Assembly: GCA_030407315.1 (NCBI GenBank)
Contig: JALQPE010000059.1
Coordinates: 124,001-188,000 of the forward strand
Reading direction: 5' to 3'
DNA length: 64,000 nucleotides
Source: Asparagopsis taxiformis
Lineage: Eukaryota; Rhodophyta; Florideophyceae; Bonnemaisoniales; Bonnemaisoniaceae
Part shown: one piece after another, positions 28,049 through 38,866 of the stretch
How the letters are laid out: the number at the start of each line of letters is the position of its first letter
Position numbering within the stretch: position 1 is the stretch's first letter
The notes under the pieces: model-generated
Told to the model about the DNA's origin: nothing
Databases searched by the model: none
Seen by the model: the letters and a program-made list of their open reading frames with translations, nothing else
Translations under genes and position numbers: made by a program

Positions 28049-30943
28049 TCAACGACTATCTCTACTCATATGACATGCCAAGTGGGCAATAGTACCGTCC
28101 GGGTATGCCGCAAAGACTGAATCCCCTATCCTTCTGGTGCATAGCGTGCAGGCGCGGTCGTGGCCTACTAGTACAAACCTCTTTCTTCGGGTAAGAACTT
28201 CTTCGCGCATTCGCCGGACCTCGCTTTTTCGCAATGCCTTCAGTATTTCTGCCAAACGAAGTCGTTCACTACCCGAGATGAGAGCAGCTTGCATAAATGG
28301 CAACATATCCGCCAACTTGAGCGAATCATCTGAGCAACGCCCATCTTCAATTAGACGTTCAACATCTAATGTTCCGCTGCACAGTCTGAGGATGTCGCTA
28401 GCATCTTTCGTTCTCATGGCCCTCCCTTGGGCAGACACACGAAGGTAAGCAGCTACAAGCGCATTGGTTGCCGACGGCTTTTCAGAAGAAGGTAGCATAT
28501 GATTCAATCTGGAGAGAGCTTCATCAGGTCCTAAACTCTTTTCCGCTGCGAGTTCATCAGCTGCCTGCTCGTGCCTTCCCTGCCTCCCGAGCAAAAACGC
28601 TAGCTCCTCGTGTAAGCCAAGAGCTCTATACTCTGGTAGCTGGAGAGCTTGCAATAAAGTGTACGAACGGTAGGATGCATCCTCACGATACAGAATTCGC
28701 GAACCAAACAAGGACCTCAATTTTTCGAACATAGCTTGTTTTTCCAACACACTCGACTTGGCCATTCCTGCTAGAAGACCAGCGGCAAGCACGTCTCCAG
28801 GCAGCAATTCGTCTGACCCTCCTTCAGCATTTTGAAGATTTTTCTCCGCATCAGCTGACGGCATTGATGCAGGATACACGTTGTCTACAACAGTATCCAA
28901 AAGGTCTTCTGCCTCTTCCACAAGGACTTCAAAAAGCCTTCCCATGAGCATTTCCGAGTCACGAGAATCTTGAGCAACAATAAGAACCAGATCTTGGAGC
29001 TTTTGCTTGCCCTGAGCCTCCCTACTTGCTTCGTGGGCCAGCCATTTGAGATGAGAAAAGAATACATCTGGTTCATCCCGAGAACGCATACTTGTAGTCA
29101 GATATCCTACAACTCCATTGAATGAATTACCAGTCTCAGAGTTTTCCAGGAGGAGCAATGCTTTGCCATGCTCAGCTGAAGATGTATAGAGCGCAACCAA
29201 GGCATCTACCCGTTCTTCTTCTCTCAGTGAACTCTCACTTGAAGCAATCAATGACTCCCCATCGGAAAGGGGGATGTCATATTTCACAGAAAGCAGGGCT
29301 TTAATTCGGGTTGCTGATTCATCTGCCCGACAAAGAGTTTCAAGCACATCGACGTCGGCTGGGCTTGGGCGCATTACCCTTCTCCTCAATCGGAAGAGAA
29401 AGTCTGCCCACATTGTAGCTGTTACCATATCCGATTTCCAGTTGGAATCGGTAGATCCACGCAGTTCAACAGCCTCTGCAACCAAATCAATTTGGTCTAC
29501 TCCTTCCCTTCGAATTGATAGATCAACAACGTTTTGCATATGATGTATGGCTGCATCATGCCACTCTTCAGCGCGTGCTTCCGCCGCCAAAAGCCTTCGC
29601 AAAGCGATCATTTTGTCTACCTGGTCAGACGGTACAAGAGCCAATGCAAGTCGCAATTCCTCATCGGATTCTTTTTGCTTGATGAGATTGTCCAAGTCAT
29701 CTACTAGTTCAATTCTGACCACCCGTCCACTCGGCCAATATGCTGTTACTAGACTACGCTCATTTCGAGCAGAAATCAGTTTGACTCCAACTTCATTTTG
29801 AGCACTTTCGTCATCTAGGGAAACAGTTTCGATAACGCCGGGGATTGAGCCATTTGCAGCAAACACCAACACCTCATTCTTCGTGCCAACAGAGAAAACG
29901 AATGGTGAAGAAAATACTGTGTGTACTGGCGGTTTTTCTGCACGCAATGCTTTTGCTTCATCTAATAAAGTCATGTGTGATACTGTTCCCATGGACCCAA
30001 GGGATGAGGCTGAAGTGCTTCTATTGTGGAGAGATCCTCGTTTCTTACCATTTTCACCGCTGAGATGGATGGAAACATTACCAAAGTCCACATTCCCCAT
30101 GCCGACCTTACTCTTGAACACATTCTCCATGTCATCAAGTTTTGCTCCAAACGAAGAATAAGTGACGAGCTCTTGGTCAACTACGAGCAACCAACGATTA
30201 TCAGGCAAGGCAAGAGCAACTGGTGGCAGCGTACTTGCAACTAGGTCTCGACGACCGAACAAACCGCCAAAAAATGACATGAAAGCTGCGCCACTATCGC
30301 CTACAGCCGCACTTGCACCCTGTCTTCTCGCACTTTCCGATCGCATGACGGAAGCAGCTTCTGCAAGACCGCCACCTCGAGAAATACGAAGCATGTAGTG
30401 CGTCCTTGCGGTAGAAGCAACAATTGTCATTTCAGAAAACGCGACAGAGACTACGCGTTCAGAAATGGAACTCTCACCAAGAACGGTCATTTTGCCGTGT
30501 GCAAGGTTGACTTCCAGCAGAAACACTGTGCTATCACATGCCATTGCAACACGAAACGATTCGCCAACAAGATCGGAACCCAGACTATCCACTGAAAATA
30601 TGTGTGCAGCACGCGACAAATTCTCCAATTGCTCCTCAAGTTCGCCTTCGATTCGTTCCAGCTCCGGAAACGAGTAGAGACGGAGACCAATGCCATCGAC
30701 GAGGGCCAGTAGGACTGATTTCTCCTCTGGAAGCGCATCGGGGGCTATGAACGCATATTGCACACATGCGAGTATTCGTGCCTGCGCCTCGATAGAAACA
30801 CGGGTGTCTTCACCACATACGAGTTCTGCTGCTTCTGTAGATGCGACGATAGTTTCGGATGCCGGTACTGCTACTGCGCAAAGCACACGAGAGCCACGAA
30901 TATCAATAGGCGTCTCGGGGACTGCTCGCAACAGAGACCCCAT
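28049..30943 (-). CDS. VPS39/VAM6-type tethering subunit (HOPS), or VPS3/TGFBRAP1 relative
   Basis: A 964-aa single-exon protein. The N-terminal half is a CNH-like propeller (LLALVDGIGLRLYSFPEL, NRWLLVVDQELVTYSSFG). It is followed by a clathrin-like helical repeat region. The C-terminus has the zinc-finger-like CTLCTRRIGDSVFAAYPDG followed by HLACH, the hallmark of the Vps39 domain 2. VPS39 is the Rab7/Ypt7-binding HOPS subunit; VPS3/TGFBRAP1 is the CORVET counterpart, and the two cannot be separated with certainty by eye. The gene is convergent with VPS16; the stops are about 140 nt apart. Confidence 0.8.
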   Translation of the reverse strand: MGSLLRAVPETPIDIRGSRVLCAVAVPASETIVASTEAAELVCGEDTRVSIEAQARILACVQYAFIAPDALPEEKSVLLALVDGIGLRLYSFPELERIEGELEEQLENLSRAAHIFSVDSLGSDLVGESFRVAMACDSTVFLLEVNLAHGKMTVLGESSISERVVSVAFSEMTIVASTARTHYMLRISRGGGLAEAASVMRSESARRQGASAAVGDSGAAFMSFFGGLFGRRDLVASTLPPVALALPDNRWLLVVDQELVTYSSFGAKLDDMENVFKSKVGMGNVDFGNVSIHLSGENGKKRGSLHNRSTSASSLGSMGTVSHMTLLDEAKALRAEKPPVHTVFSSPFVFSVGTKNEVLVFAANGSIPGVIETVSLDDESAQNEVGVKLISARNERSLVTAYWPSGRVVRIELVDDLDNLIKQKESDEELRLALALVPSDQVDKMIALRRLLAAEARAEEWHDAAIHHMQNVVDLSIRREGVDQIDLVAEAVELRGSTDSNWKSDMVTATMWADFLFRLRRRVMRPSPADVDVLETLCRADESATRIKALLSVKYDIPLSDGESLIASSESSLREEERVDALVALYTSSAEHGKALLLLENSETGNSFNGVVGYLTTSMRSRDEPDVFFSHLKWLAHEASREAQGKQKLQDLVLIVAQDSRDSEMLMGRLFEVLVEEAEDLLDTVVDNVYPASMPSADAEKNLQNAEGGSDELLPGDVLAAGLLAGMAKSSVLEKQAMFEKLRSLFGSRILYREDASYRSYTLLQALQLPEYRALGLHEELAFLLGRQGRHEQAADELAAEKSLGPDEALSRLNHMLPSSEKPSATNALVAAYLRVSAQGRAMRTKDASDILRLCSGTLDVERLIEDGRCSDDSLKLADMLPFMQAALISGSERLRLAEILKALRKSEVRRMREEVLTRRKRFVLVGHDRACTLCTRRIGDSVFAAYPDGTIAHLACHMSRDSR

Positions 30944-31397
30944 ATTTGTGGAATGGATTTGGGCTAGATGGCTTGAATGTAGTGTTGAATGGGATCGATA
31001 GTCGTAGTTCAGACTCGCGGTTGTTGTGTGGCATTATAAAATATGCGTCATGGACTGGACAGGTAATGAAGAGTTGGGAGAATGTTGGTGGGCGAAAACA
31101 TGACTGAGACGAGAGACTGACGAAAGGGGACACGGACAGCTGATATACCGGTTGGAAATGGGAAGTGTGTACGTTTATTCCGAAAAAAACAAGAGTAATT
31201 CTAATCGTGGACTCCCCGAATTCGGCATTGCTTCCGAACATCATTTGTCGCCTTTCCGCCATCGCTCGGCGCGCGCGCCTCACCGCTCGATCCTTCCGAC
31301 AACGCACCTTGCCGAGGTCGCTGCTCACGCTCCCAACGAACGATCGACAGTTTGCTGTGGCACTGAACCGAACAGCGATTGAGCATTTCAATTCATC
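30944..31397. other. Divergent promoter region
   Basis: About 450 bases between VPS39-like (-) and NAA10 (+). AT-rich TTATAAAATAT at about 31033-31043 could serve as a TATA element for the minus-strand gene. No gene is recognised. Confidence 0.4.
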
Positions 31398-32011
31398 ATG
31401 GTGAATATACGTCAAGCAGTTGTAAGTCATTCTACAAGTATTCCACTCCCTCCGCTACGCATCGAGTGTGCGTGCCACAGGCTAACCTGAACATCCCACT
31501 CGAAATTCAATGCTCTCCACGCCAGCCCGAAGATCTTCTCGCAATTCAAGCATGCAATCTGGCATGTCTTCCAGAGAACTACCAGATGAAATATTACTTC
31601 TATCACATTCTATCGTGGCCGCAACTGATGTTCGTGGCCGAGGACGCCAAGGGCCGCATAGTTGGCTACGTCCTATCGAAAATGGAGGAGGAATCATCCA
31701 TCGTGCACGGTCATATTACGTCATTGGCTGTGCTTCGTCCGTATCGCAAAATGGGTCTTGCGCGTCGTCTGATGCAATGCGCGCATGCCGCCATGAAAGA
31801 GACTTTTGAAGCTGAATATGCCAGTTTGCATGTTCGTAGAAGCAATGCTGCGGCCAAGCACTTGTACGTCGAGACGCTCGGATACGAGATCCACGACGTC
31901 GAGGCCAAGTACTACGCAGATGCGGAGGACGCCTACGACATGCGCTGTGATTTCACAAAGTCTAGCAAAGAAACTGAGGGGTCGAGTAGTAAAAGCGCCC
32001 AGACTAGCTGA
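31398..32011 (+). CDS. NAA10: N-terminal acetyltransferase A catalytic subunit NAA10 (ARD1), two exons
   Basis: Exon 1 is 31398-31421 (MVNIRQAV) and exon 2 starts at 31526 (PEDLLAIQ); the 104-nt intron begins GTAAGT and has a CTAAC branch-like sequence about 40 nt before CCAG. The joined N-terminus has the same spacing as human NAA10 (MNIRNARPEDL). The 169-aa product has [27 protein letters not shown], the acetyl-CoA motif RKMGLARRL and LHVRRSN. The C-terminus [18 protein letters not shown] segment is conserved, followed by a short Ser-rich tail. NAA10 with NAA15 acetylates Ser/Ala/Thr N-termini on ribosomes. Confidence 0.95.
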
Positions 32012-32501
32012 TCTTGCGGCGACGTATCATTGTACAGAGAGGGGTTAGGGATGCGATATCTAAACGCATTGGGCAAATTTTGGCTCTCGTAAGCGTCAGG
32101 GCAGGTTGTGTACTTTCACCCAACTAAAGCATTGGTGCAGATCACAAAATAATTGAACGATGGGTTCTTGAAACACTGCTACCGAGTCAAGCACGAAAAG
32201 AAGACATGTAAATGTATTTGCTATGTTGTTAGACGATCCAACTTGTGTCAACAAATGGGGCCACGATGCTCAGAAAGTCCCAGGCCATGAACGGAATGAA
32301 TGAGCTAACCAAGTCCGGACAGAAGTGTTATCGTACAGACAATATCCTATCGTAGACCACTGGGGCTTGATCACAATAAATTGCTGGGATGAGAAACTTG
32401 TCTCGACGCGACAATTCCAGAACCGAAAATGCAGATGATTCCCATGTGTTACGCACTCTGGCAGTGTCGGGAAAGAACACCATTGAGACTTTATCAAGAG
32501 A
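32012..32501. other. Intergenic between convergent genes
   Basis: About 490 bases of 3' flank of NAA10 and of the 14-3-3 gene. No gene or repeat is recognised. Confidence 0.4.
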
Positions 32502-33346
32502 TCACTCCTTATCCACAGCATGGTCTTCACCCTCCTCGGCATCCTGGTCCGACTTCCACAGGGTCAAGTTGTCGCGGAGAAGCTGCATAATAAGTGTCGA
32601 GTCTTTGTACGAGTCTTCATTAAGCGTATCCAGTTCGGCAATGGCATCATCAAACGCCTTCTTGGCTAATTGACAAGCACTATCGGGGCTGTTGAATATT
32701 TCATAGTAGAAGACGGAGAAATTGAGGGCGAGACCGAGACGAATAGGGTGTGTCGGGGTGAGGTCTGTGGTAGCGATGTCGGTGGCCTCCTTGTACGCCT
32801 CGAGGGACATTTGGGCAGCGTCTTTTCGCTCTGCTTCATTGGAGAATTCGGCGAGATAACGATGATAATCGCCCTTCATTTTGTAGTAGAAGACCTTGGA
32901 CTCACCGCTCCTTGCGGAAACGATGAGATTCTTATCTAAGATTTCAAGAATGTCCTTGCAGATCTTGTTGAGCTCTGCCTCAATCTTTGCTCTATATTCT
33001 TTGGTAATGTCCACGTGAGTTGCATTGCCCTTGTTCTCCTCTTTCTGCTCAATAGATGAAATAATCCGCCAGCTCGCACGGCGGGCACCAATAACGTTCT
33101 TGTAAGCGACGGAAAGCAGGTTCCTTTCCTCCACGGAGAGCTCGCCGGTATTAGCATCGGTTTGACCCGCAACCTTGCGCATTTCCTGGACCATTTCTGG
33201 GGATACGGCAAGGGAGGGGGTTAGCAAGTCGTTTGCAAGGGGGCGAGCATAGATGGAAAGGAGGGCAAACGCGTACCGTCATATCGCTCAGCTTGTTCAG
33301 CTAGCTTGGCGAGATAGACCGCCTTTTCTCTCGCTGCAAGATCCAT
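32502..33346 (-). CDS. 14-3-3 protein, two exons
   Basis: Exon 1 is 33346-33277 and exon 2 is 33196-32502; the 80-nt intron has a GTACGC donor, a perfect TGCTAAC branch sequence and a CCCAG acceptor. Splicing restores [13 protein letters not shown]. The 254-aa product carries the signature regions [20 protein letters not shown] and the phosphopeptide-groove segment SVFYYEI, plus DNLTLWKSD and an acidic tail. 14-3-3 dimers bind phosphoserine/threonine motifs and regulate many kinases and metabolic enzymes. Confidence 0.96.
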
Positions 33347-34860
33347 TGGGGGATGTGTGAGCAGTAATGAGGGCGCTGCAGGTTGCACGGGAGAGGAATG
33401 TTAATGAGGGGACAACCGGGGATCGGCGAGCTGCGGGAGGTCAATTGAATTGGCGTACCTGAATGGGAAATACGCAATGGCGGAAGGACGAGCCTTGGAG
33501 CGGCTTGACAGGGTGCGGTTGGCTAGACGAGGGATCACTCGGTTTACGTGGGAAGGAAACGGTGGGTGGGAGGGGATGAAGTCGTTGCGGACAGCGGCGG
33601 GTTAAGATCTGTTGAGCAGTTTCAATTCGATGGCGACGAGTGGTAGCAACAGTCAGTGGATTGGGCCGGTCGAAACGGACCGGAGCCTCCAGCACGGGCG
33701 ATCATCGGACCGTCTACGGCAGCGCAACATGGGCGGGGGCCATGCCACGCGTGCGCGCGACTAATTTTTCTATGATATTAAGCGAGATGCGTGTGGACCA
33801 AGCGACACTTGGTTGCAGCTAACGGTCATCTGCGTCGGTGGTGACAAATTTATACGGCGAAAAAGGAAATTATTTGTACAGATGCCCCGCCCCCGGTGGA
33901 CCGGGGACGCGCCCGCGTCGGACACCATCGGCCCTGTGCGGCCGTAGCTCGTCATCGACTCGCGGGCTGCACGTGGATATCTCCATCGTATAGCATGGCA
34001 TGGATGCACAACATGCTCTCTTGCGATGCCGACCGCCACCGTCGGCTTGTTGATCTCCAACTAGATTCATTGCCCTTGCCGCCGTAAACGTTTCTCATGC
34101 AAGACGTGCGCTGTGGTCGGTCGTCGGCAATCGGCCTTCCCGCAACTTTAGAAACACCAGTGGCAGTGGACCGCAGCACAAAACCTGCTGGTCGCTGCAC
34201 TGCTGACTGGATGCATCTGTTCCAACATGGATGACGGATTGTTACAGCTGTATATGTTTCTGAATGGAGCGTAGCCATTTTGTACGCGACAAATGTATTG
34301 TTGTAACTTATTGGCGACGCGACAAATATATACATGCCTTGTTTATCCCCGCCTGCTGACAAGGGCATCGTGAATGACTGACTGACCGTCGCTGACACCA
34401 ATACACCGTCCCATCAATAAAAAACAAGTGTATACAAGTGTCAGTGTACACTATAGTCCCCACTTTTGAACGTGCTGACGTCACCACCGCGTTGCGTTGC
34501 GCTGCACTGCGCTGCAGTGGACAGACGGTCGCCGGTCGGTGTGTAACATAATTATCACTTCAATTATTGCGTGTCGCAATGGAATGGGTGCATTCCGCAC
34601 GGGAGGCGGTTCACGCCGATAAATTGAATCGCTTGAAAATTGTTCCCAATTTTCACTCGCAAAATACCATCCCGAACGCAACATTGTGGCCAGTCAACGT
34701 GCACACATGCAAAGCACTGCGTAATCGCCATTCAAGTGCACATGTGGTTGGTTAAAATCGGATTCACGACGGTTTACATTGCAACCATTTCCCCTCCTAC
34801 TCCAAACCCCATCACCCGTGTCCGACACGCCGCCCGTCGTCCAATTCCCGCCCAACAGCC
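33347..34860. other. Longest gene-free stretch of the window
   Basis: About 1.5 kb between the divergent 14-3-3 and carrier-fusion genes. It has only open frames without protein character, an AATAAAAAACAAG string at about 34416, a repeated GCGACAAAT pair near 34286 and 34320, and the pentamer-like tract at 34489-34518. It may contain a regulatory region or an unrecognised non-coding RNA. Confidence 0.4.
34489..34518. repeat. Pentamer-like tract (TTGCG/CTGCA)
   Basis: GTTGCGTTGCGCTGCACTGC followed by GCTGCAG: five to six imperfect 5-bp units, similar in period to the repeats at 18543 and 51391. Confidence 0.5.
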
Positions 34861-37800
34861 ATGCCAGTCGCCGAGCACCCTGACCCCACCCCCACCCCCG
34901 ACAGCCCCAAGCGCCCGCGAATTGAGCTGCCGTCCGGAATCGATTCCGGCGACATTGTGCTCTTCAACAGACGATGTCTGTCCATGCCGCCCGCCGGCGC
35001 CGCCCTTTGCGTCGTGGCAAAATTGTTCTCCAATTCGCGCTGGGACCATGTCGGCGTCGTGATACGCCACCCCGCCACTGGTGAACTCTTGTTTCTCGAG
35101 GCCGATTTCGGCGGCGTGAAGCTGCGCTCCTTGCAGGAGCGCGTCTCAAGGTCCAGCTCCAATGAAATGGCCGTGCGCAGACTCTCCGTCGTGCGCAACG
35201 ATTCCATACGTGAGCGACTCTATGCATTTGCATTGGAAATGCTCGGCCGTCCTTACGAAATCGGCACCGGTAGCGTTATGATGCGCGTGGCAGATCCTAT
35301 GGCAAAGCAGGAGAGGGAGAGGCTCCATGCATTACTCATCGATAAGCGCGCCCAAGTGGATGAAATTACAAAGGAATTGGATTCCGCCGCTTTGACCACT
35401 TTTCAGAAACGCATCCTGCTCAGTGAACGTGAGCGCGTACAAAACAACGTGCATCAGATTCACAACAGGCTCATGAAAGAATTTGACGTTGATTCAGACC
35501 AGGAGCAACTACCGGACGATTACCTTCCCGGACAGGGCAGCGATCTATCCAATGTATTTTGTTCCGAATTGGTCGCCGCTGCGTATCAGCGCGTCGGTCT
35601 ACTCGAAGCCTATCCTCCGCCGTTTTCGTACAACCCGAAAGATTTTTCATCCGAGCAGAACAATCCGCCCGGTGTGCATTTGCTCAAATCGGCTCGTCTC
35701 AGCGACGAAATTTACATGCGACGCTCGTCTCAATCCGCCAAGGAAACCGAGTCACAACAGCAGGAAAAAAGCTCTCTTCGCGGCGTCTATGAAGGCGATA
35801 AGCCATCACGTGAATCGCGGAGAGTGATTCGTGATGCATTGAAACGAACTCCATTGTATGAAATGGTGCCAGATGAGTACAAGCGCTCTCACCTCATAAA
35901 GTCGTTCCGTGCACGTATTATCGAACAGGGAGATGTCGTGTTCGAGCAAGGCGAGTACGGCGACCACGTGTATGTCATTGGCAGCGGTGAGGTGGAGCGG
36001 TTCATGTCCAAGGGTGACGAGGACCCAATTCTTCTTGGCACAATTGGCGCTCGTACGAGCTTTGGCTTGACTGCCTTCATTTTCAACAGTCCGCGTGTTT
36101 CGACAATTCGTGCAAAGGAGCGAACTTTGTTATGGGAGGTTGACCGGGCGACGTTTGAATTGTTCAAAGATACAAGTCATGATGTGAAATCTATTGTATC
36201 GCATGCGGATAGGCGTGCATTACGGCGGTTACTTCAAAACCATTTTTTGTTCAGTCGACTGGACAAGCTAGGGCCGAGTGAGATGAACCCGTTCTTCCTT
36301 GTCAAGTTTCGCGCCGGTGAGGAGGTATTTAAACAGGGAGATGCTGGTGACAATTTCTACATTATCAAAAGTGGAGAACTTGAACGACACATCAGTCACC
36401 CGAAGCGGGCGCGAAAAGAGGTGCGGAATGGCAACCGAGGGAACAATTGGACGGGTTCGAGAAACGTAACGCGAAATGGTAATCGAGTTGTCCGAGGGTC
36501 GGATCTGATTGAAGAGGAACACGAGTGGAACGACGAGGAGAAATCTCTTGCAAAGACATTGAAAGCGGGGCAGAGTTTTGGAGAACTGAGTCTCATGTAT
36601 AATGCGCCACGTGCTGCCACGGTGCGTGCGAGAACAGACGCGGAATGTTGGGCAATATCGACTGAGAGCTTTTTGAAACTGAATCTTGGTAGTGGCACGC
36701 AATATCTGCGAGCAATTTTCAAGAAAAATGCGAGCGTTGTGCGAGACGGAGAATCGTACATGACAACTGCTGACTTGTTGCGCTTTGCTGATGCAGATGC
36801 ATTTCCGGCGGAAGATCGGGAGCGACTGTCTGCACTGCTTGTGAGTCTTGTGACAAGCAACCGAGAAGACCCTGTCAAGTTGCACAAGCGAAGTAGGAAG
36901 AACAATGGAGTCGTAGCCTCGGCGACAGACGAGGACGAAGAAGACGAAGAAATTCTGGTGGATTTCTGGGAATTTGTGCGGTTCGATATTGTGTTGAACC
37001 AGCCAGCGGCGGAAATGGACTTTGCGTTCCGACTTGCGGATCAGGATAATTCGGGGTTCATCGGGCTGTACGAAATGGAATCTCTACTACAGGCGTATGC
37101 AGAGGTAGACGAGGCTGCACGAAGAATGTTGTCTGAAGAATCGCCCACTTTGAAGAAAGTTTTCGGTCGTGATGGACGACGGACACTGTCCACGGAAGAA
37201 TTCCAGACGGTATCGAAAGACATTTTGCCGCCGACATTCCGAAGCGACGTGGCGACAATTACGTACCACATGCTGAACATGGACCTCGGGGCGGATGATG
37301 CAACGCGTCAGGAGGAGCTTTACGAAATGAGTTTTGTCGAACCTGACGGGTCACCTTCTGTGCTCGGGAGCCAATTTGTGACAAGTTCACGAAGCAGCAC
37401 GGCGAGCATCGATGCGTCAACGCGTTCGGAGTGGATGGAACGGTCTGGTATCGGGCAGTATGTGGACTGGAGCCATTTGCTGTCTGTCGGTGTGAGCGGG
37501 GCGGCGAGCAGAACTGTCGTGGCACCATTGGAGCGGTTGAAAGTGCTGATGCAAACGGGCGGTGGGCAAGGACGACACGGAGGCGGTATTATTAGCGGGT
37601 TGCGTGAAATGATTGGGCAGGACAGCAGTGTTACACGGGCGTTGTTTCGTGGTAACGGGGCGAATCTGCTACGAATTGTGCCCAACGCGGCGATTCAGCT
37701 GGTGATTGTGGAACGTCTGCACTGGCTGGTTGCTCGACAGGTGGGAAAGGATGGGGAGCGAGTTGTATCGGGGGGGACGAAATCGCGTGCAATGGAAGCG

Positions 37801-38361
37801 GTCGTGATTGGGGGCGTAGCGGGTATGGTGGGTGCAGCGGCCACATACCCTTTGGACTTTGTTCGTGGGCGATTAACGGTACAACGGAGCGGGTTTGAGC
37901 CATATAATGGAGCTATTCATGGTCTACGAATGGCGATGCGGCACGAGGGATGGAGCAGTATATATCGGGGCCTGGTGCCGACTCTGGCTGGAGTGTTCCC
38001 GTACGTGGGCCTGAGCTTTGGGATGTATGAGACGCTGCGGCCGATACTGCCACGCAAGAACGACGGGTCTGGAGTACCGACAACGGGGTCTGCTATTGTG
38101 TGCGGGGCGGTGGCGAGCGCTACGGGACAAATGGCAGCGTACCCGCTGGATAGCTGCCGACGGCGGATGCAAGTGGCGGGGTTCATGGAGGGCGGCGGGG
38201 TTGGGACAGGCGTGCGTGCGAGAGATATGTGGAGATGGATGGGACGGGAGGGTATTGGGGCATTTTTTCGCGGCGGTTTGGTCAACGTTATCAAAGTGGC
38301 ACCGGCGAGCGCAGTGTCATATGTGGCGTATGAACAAGTGCGCAATGCGATTGGACAGTGA
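34861..38361 (+). CDS. NlpC/P60-like + two cyclic-nucleotide domains + EF-hand + mitochondrial carrier fusion
   Basis: A single uninterrupted 1166-aa frame. Residues about 25-290 form a papain-like NlpC/P60 (YiiX/DUF830 type) domain: GDIVLF, WDHVGVV (candidate catalytic H63) and NVFCSELV (candidate catalytic C234), with a charged helical insert at 145-215. Residues about 340-445 and 460-610 are two PKA-regulatory-like cyclic-nucleotide-binding domains. The second has an intact phosphate-binding cassette, FGELSLMYNAPRAATVRA (E575, R584); in the first it is degenerate (FGLTAFIFNSPRVSTIRA). An EF-hand follows (loop 727-738, DQDNSGFIGLYE). Residues about 868-1163 are three mitochondrial carrier repeats with signatures PLERLK, PLDFVR and PLDSCR. 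Calcium-regulated carriers (SCaMC) have EF-hands, but the cNMP and NlpC/P60 parts are not known to me in this family. The transported substrate is probably a nucleotide or similar; this is inference. Confidence 0.9.
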   Translation: MPVAEHPDPTPTPDSPKRPRIELPSGIDSGDIVLFNRRCLSMPPAGAALCVVAKLFSNSRWDHVGVVIRHPATGELLFLEADFGGVKLRSLQERVSRSSSNEMAVRRLSVVRNDSIRERLYAFALEMLGRPYEIGTGSVMMRVADPMAKQERERLHALLIDKRAQVDEITKELDSAALTTFQKRILLSERERVQNNVHQIHNRLMKEFDVDSDQEQLPDDYLPGQGSDLSNVFCSELVAAAYQRVGLLEAYPPPFSYNPKDFSSEQNNPPGVHLLKSARLSDEIYMRRSSQSAKETESQQQEKSSLRGVYEGDKPSRESRRVIRDALKRTPLYEMVPDEYKRSHLIKSFRARIIEQGDVVFEQGEYGDHVYVIGSGEVERFMSKGDEDPILLGTIGARTSFGLTAFIFNSPRVSTIRAKERTLLWEVDRATFELFKDTSHDVKSIVSHADRRALRRLLQNHFLFSRLDKLGPSEMNPFFLVKFRAGEEVFKQGDAGDNFYIIKSGELERHISHPKRARKEVRNGNRGNNWTGSRNVTRNGNRVVRGSDLIEEEHEWNDEEKSLAKTLKAGQSFGELSLMYNAPRAATVRARTDAECWAISTESFLKLNLGSGTQYLRAIFKKNASVVRDGESYMTTADLLRFADADAFPAEDRERLSALLVSLVTSNREDPVKLHKRSRKNNGVVASATDEDEEDEEILVDFWEFVRFDIVLNQPAAEMDFAFRLADQDNSGFIGLYEMESLLQAYAEVDEAARRMLSEESPTLKKVFGRDGRRTLSTEEFQTVSKDILPPTFRSDVATITYHMLNMDLGADDATRQEELYEMSFVEPDGSPSVLGSQFVTSSRSSTASIDASTRSEWMERSGIGQYVDWSHLLSVGVSGAASRTVVAPLERLKVLMQTGGGQGRHGGGIISGLREMIGQDSSVTRALFRGNGANLLRIVPNAAIQLVIVERLHWLVARQVGKDGERVVSGGTKSRAMEAVVIGGVAGMVGAAATYPLDFVRGRLTVQRSGFEPYNGAIHGLRMAMRHEGWSSIYRGLVPTLAGVFPYVGLSFGMYETLRPILPRKNDGSGVPTTGSAIVCGAVASATGQMAAYPLDSCRRRMQVAGFMEGGGVGTGVRARDMWRWMGREGIGAFFRGGLVNVIKVAPASAVSYVAYEQVRNAIGQ

Positions 38362-38866
38362 GCACGTAACGATCGGATCGCATTGGACGATCTGCCGATG
38401 TGATGCGTGTCACGTGGCGTGTGGTGCACATTTTTAAAATTTGCACGTTTTGTAAACTTTTACGATAGATCGCTGTTTTACGATGATTCCGTCCGTTGTT
38501 TGATAGTGCGCCGTGCCTTTCACATCCGTCCCCTGCTATGATACACGCACGCGCACTGCTACGTTACCGTCGCTTACACAACGTGCTCGACTCCACCGCT
38601 CCGTCGCAACGCACGCATCCATCGTCTGTCCTACACCTCATAGACGCTCGTCCGCCCGCAACTGCGCCGCCCGCCTCCGACCCACGCCCGCACACGCAAA
38701 TCCCGCTCGCTGTCATCCCCATCCGCTCGCTCGCCCGCCCGCACCCCTCGAGACCGCTATAATCAACCATCCCAATCCAATCCACACCACTCCACCAACA
38801 AACCGCCACCGCAACTGTCTTCCAAAAGGCGCGCGCGCGCCCGCACACCGCTCTCGCGCTTCCACA
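38362..38866. other. Intergenic / 5' leader
   Basis: About 505 bases. The frame of the next gene is open back to 38513, but the upstream segment is Arg/Pro/His-rich leader sequence without conservation. Confidence 0.4.
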
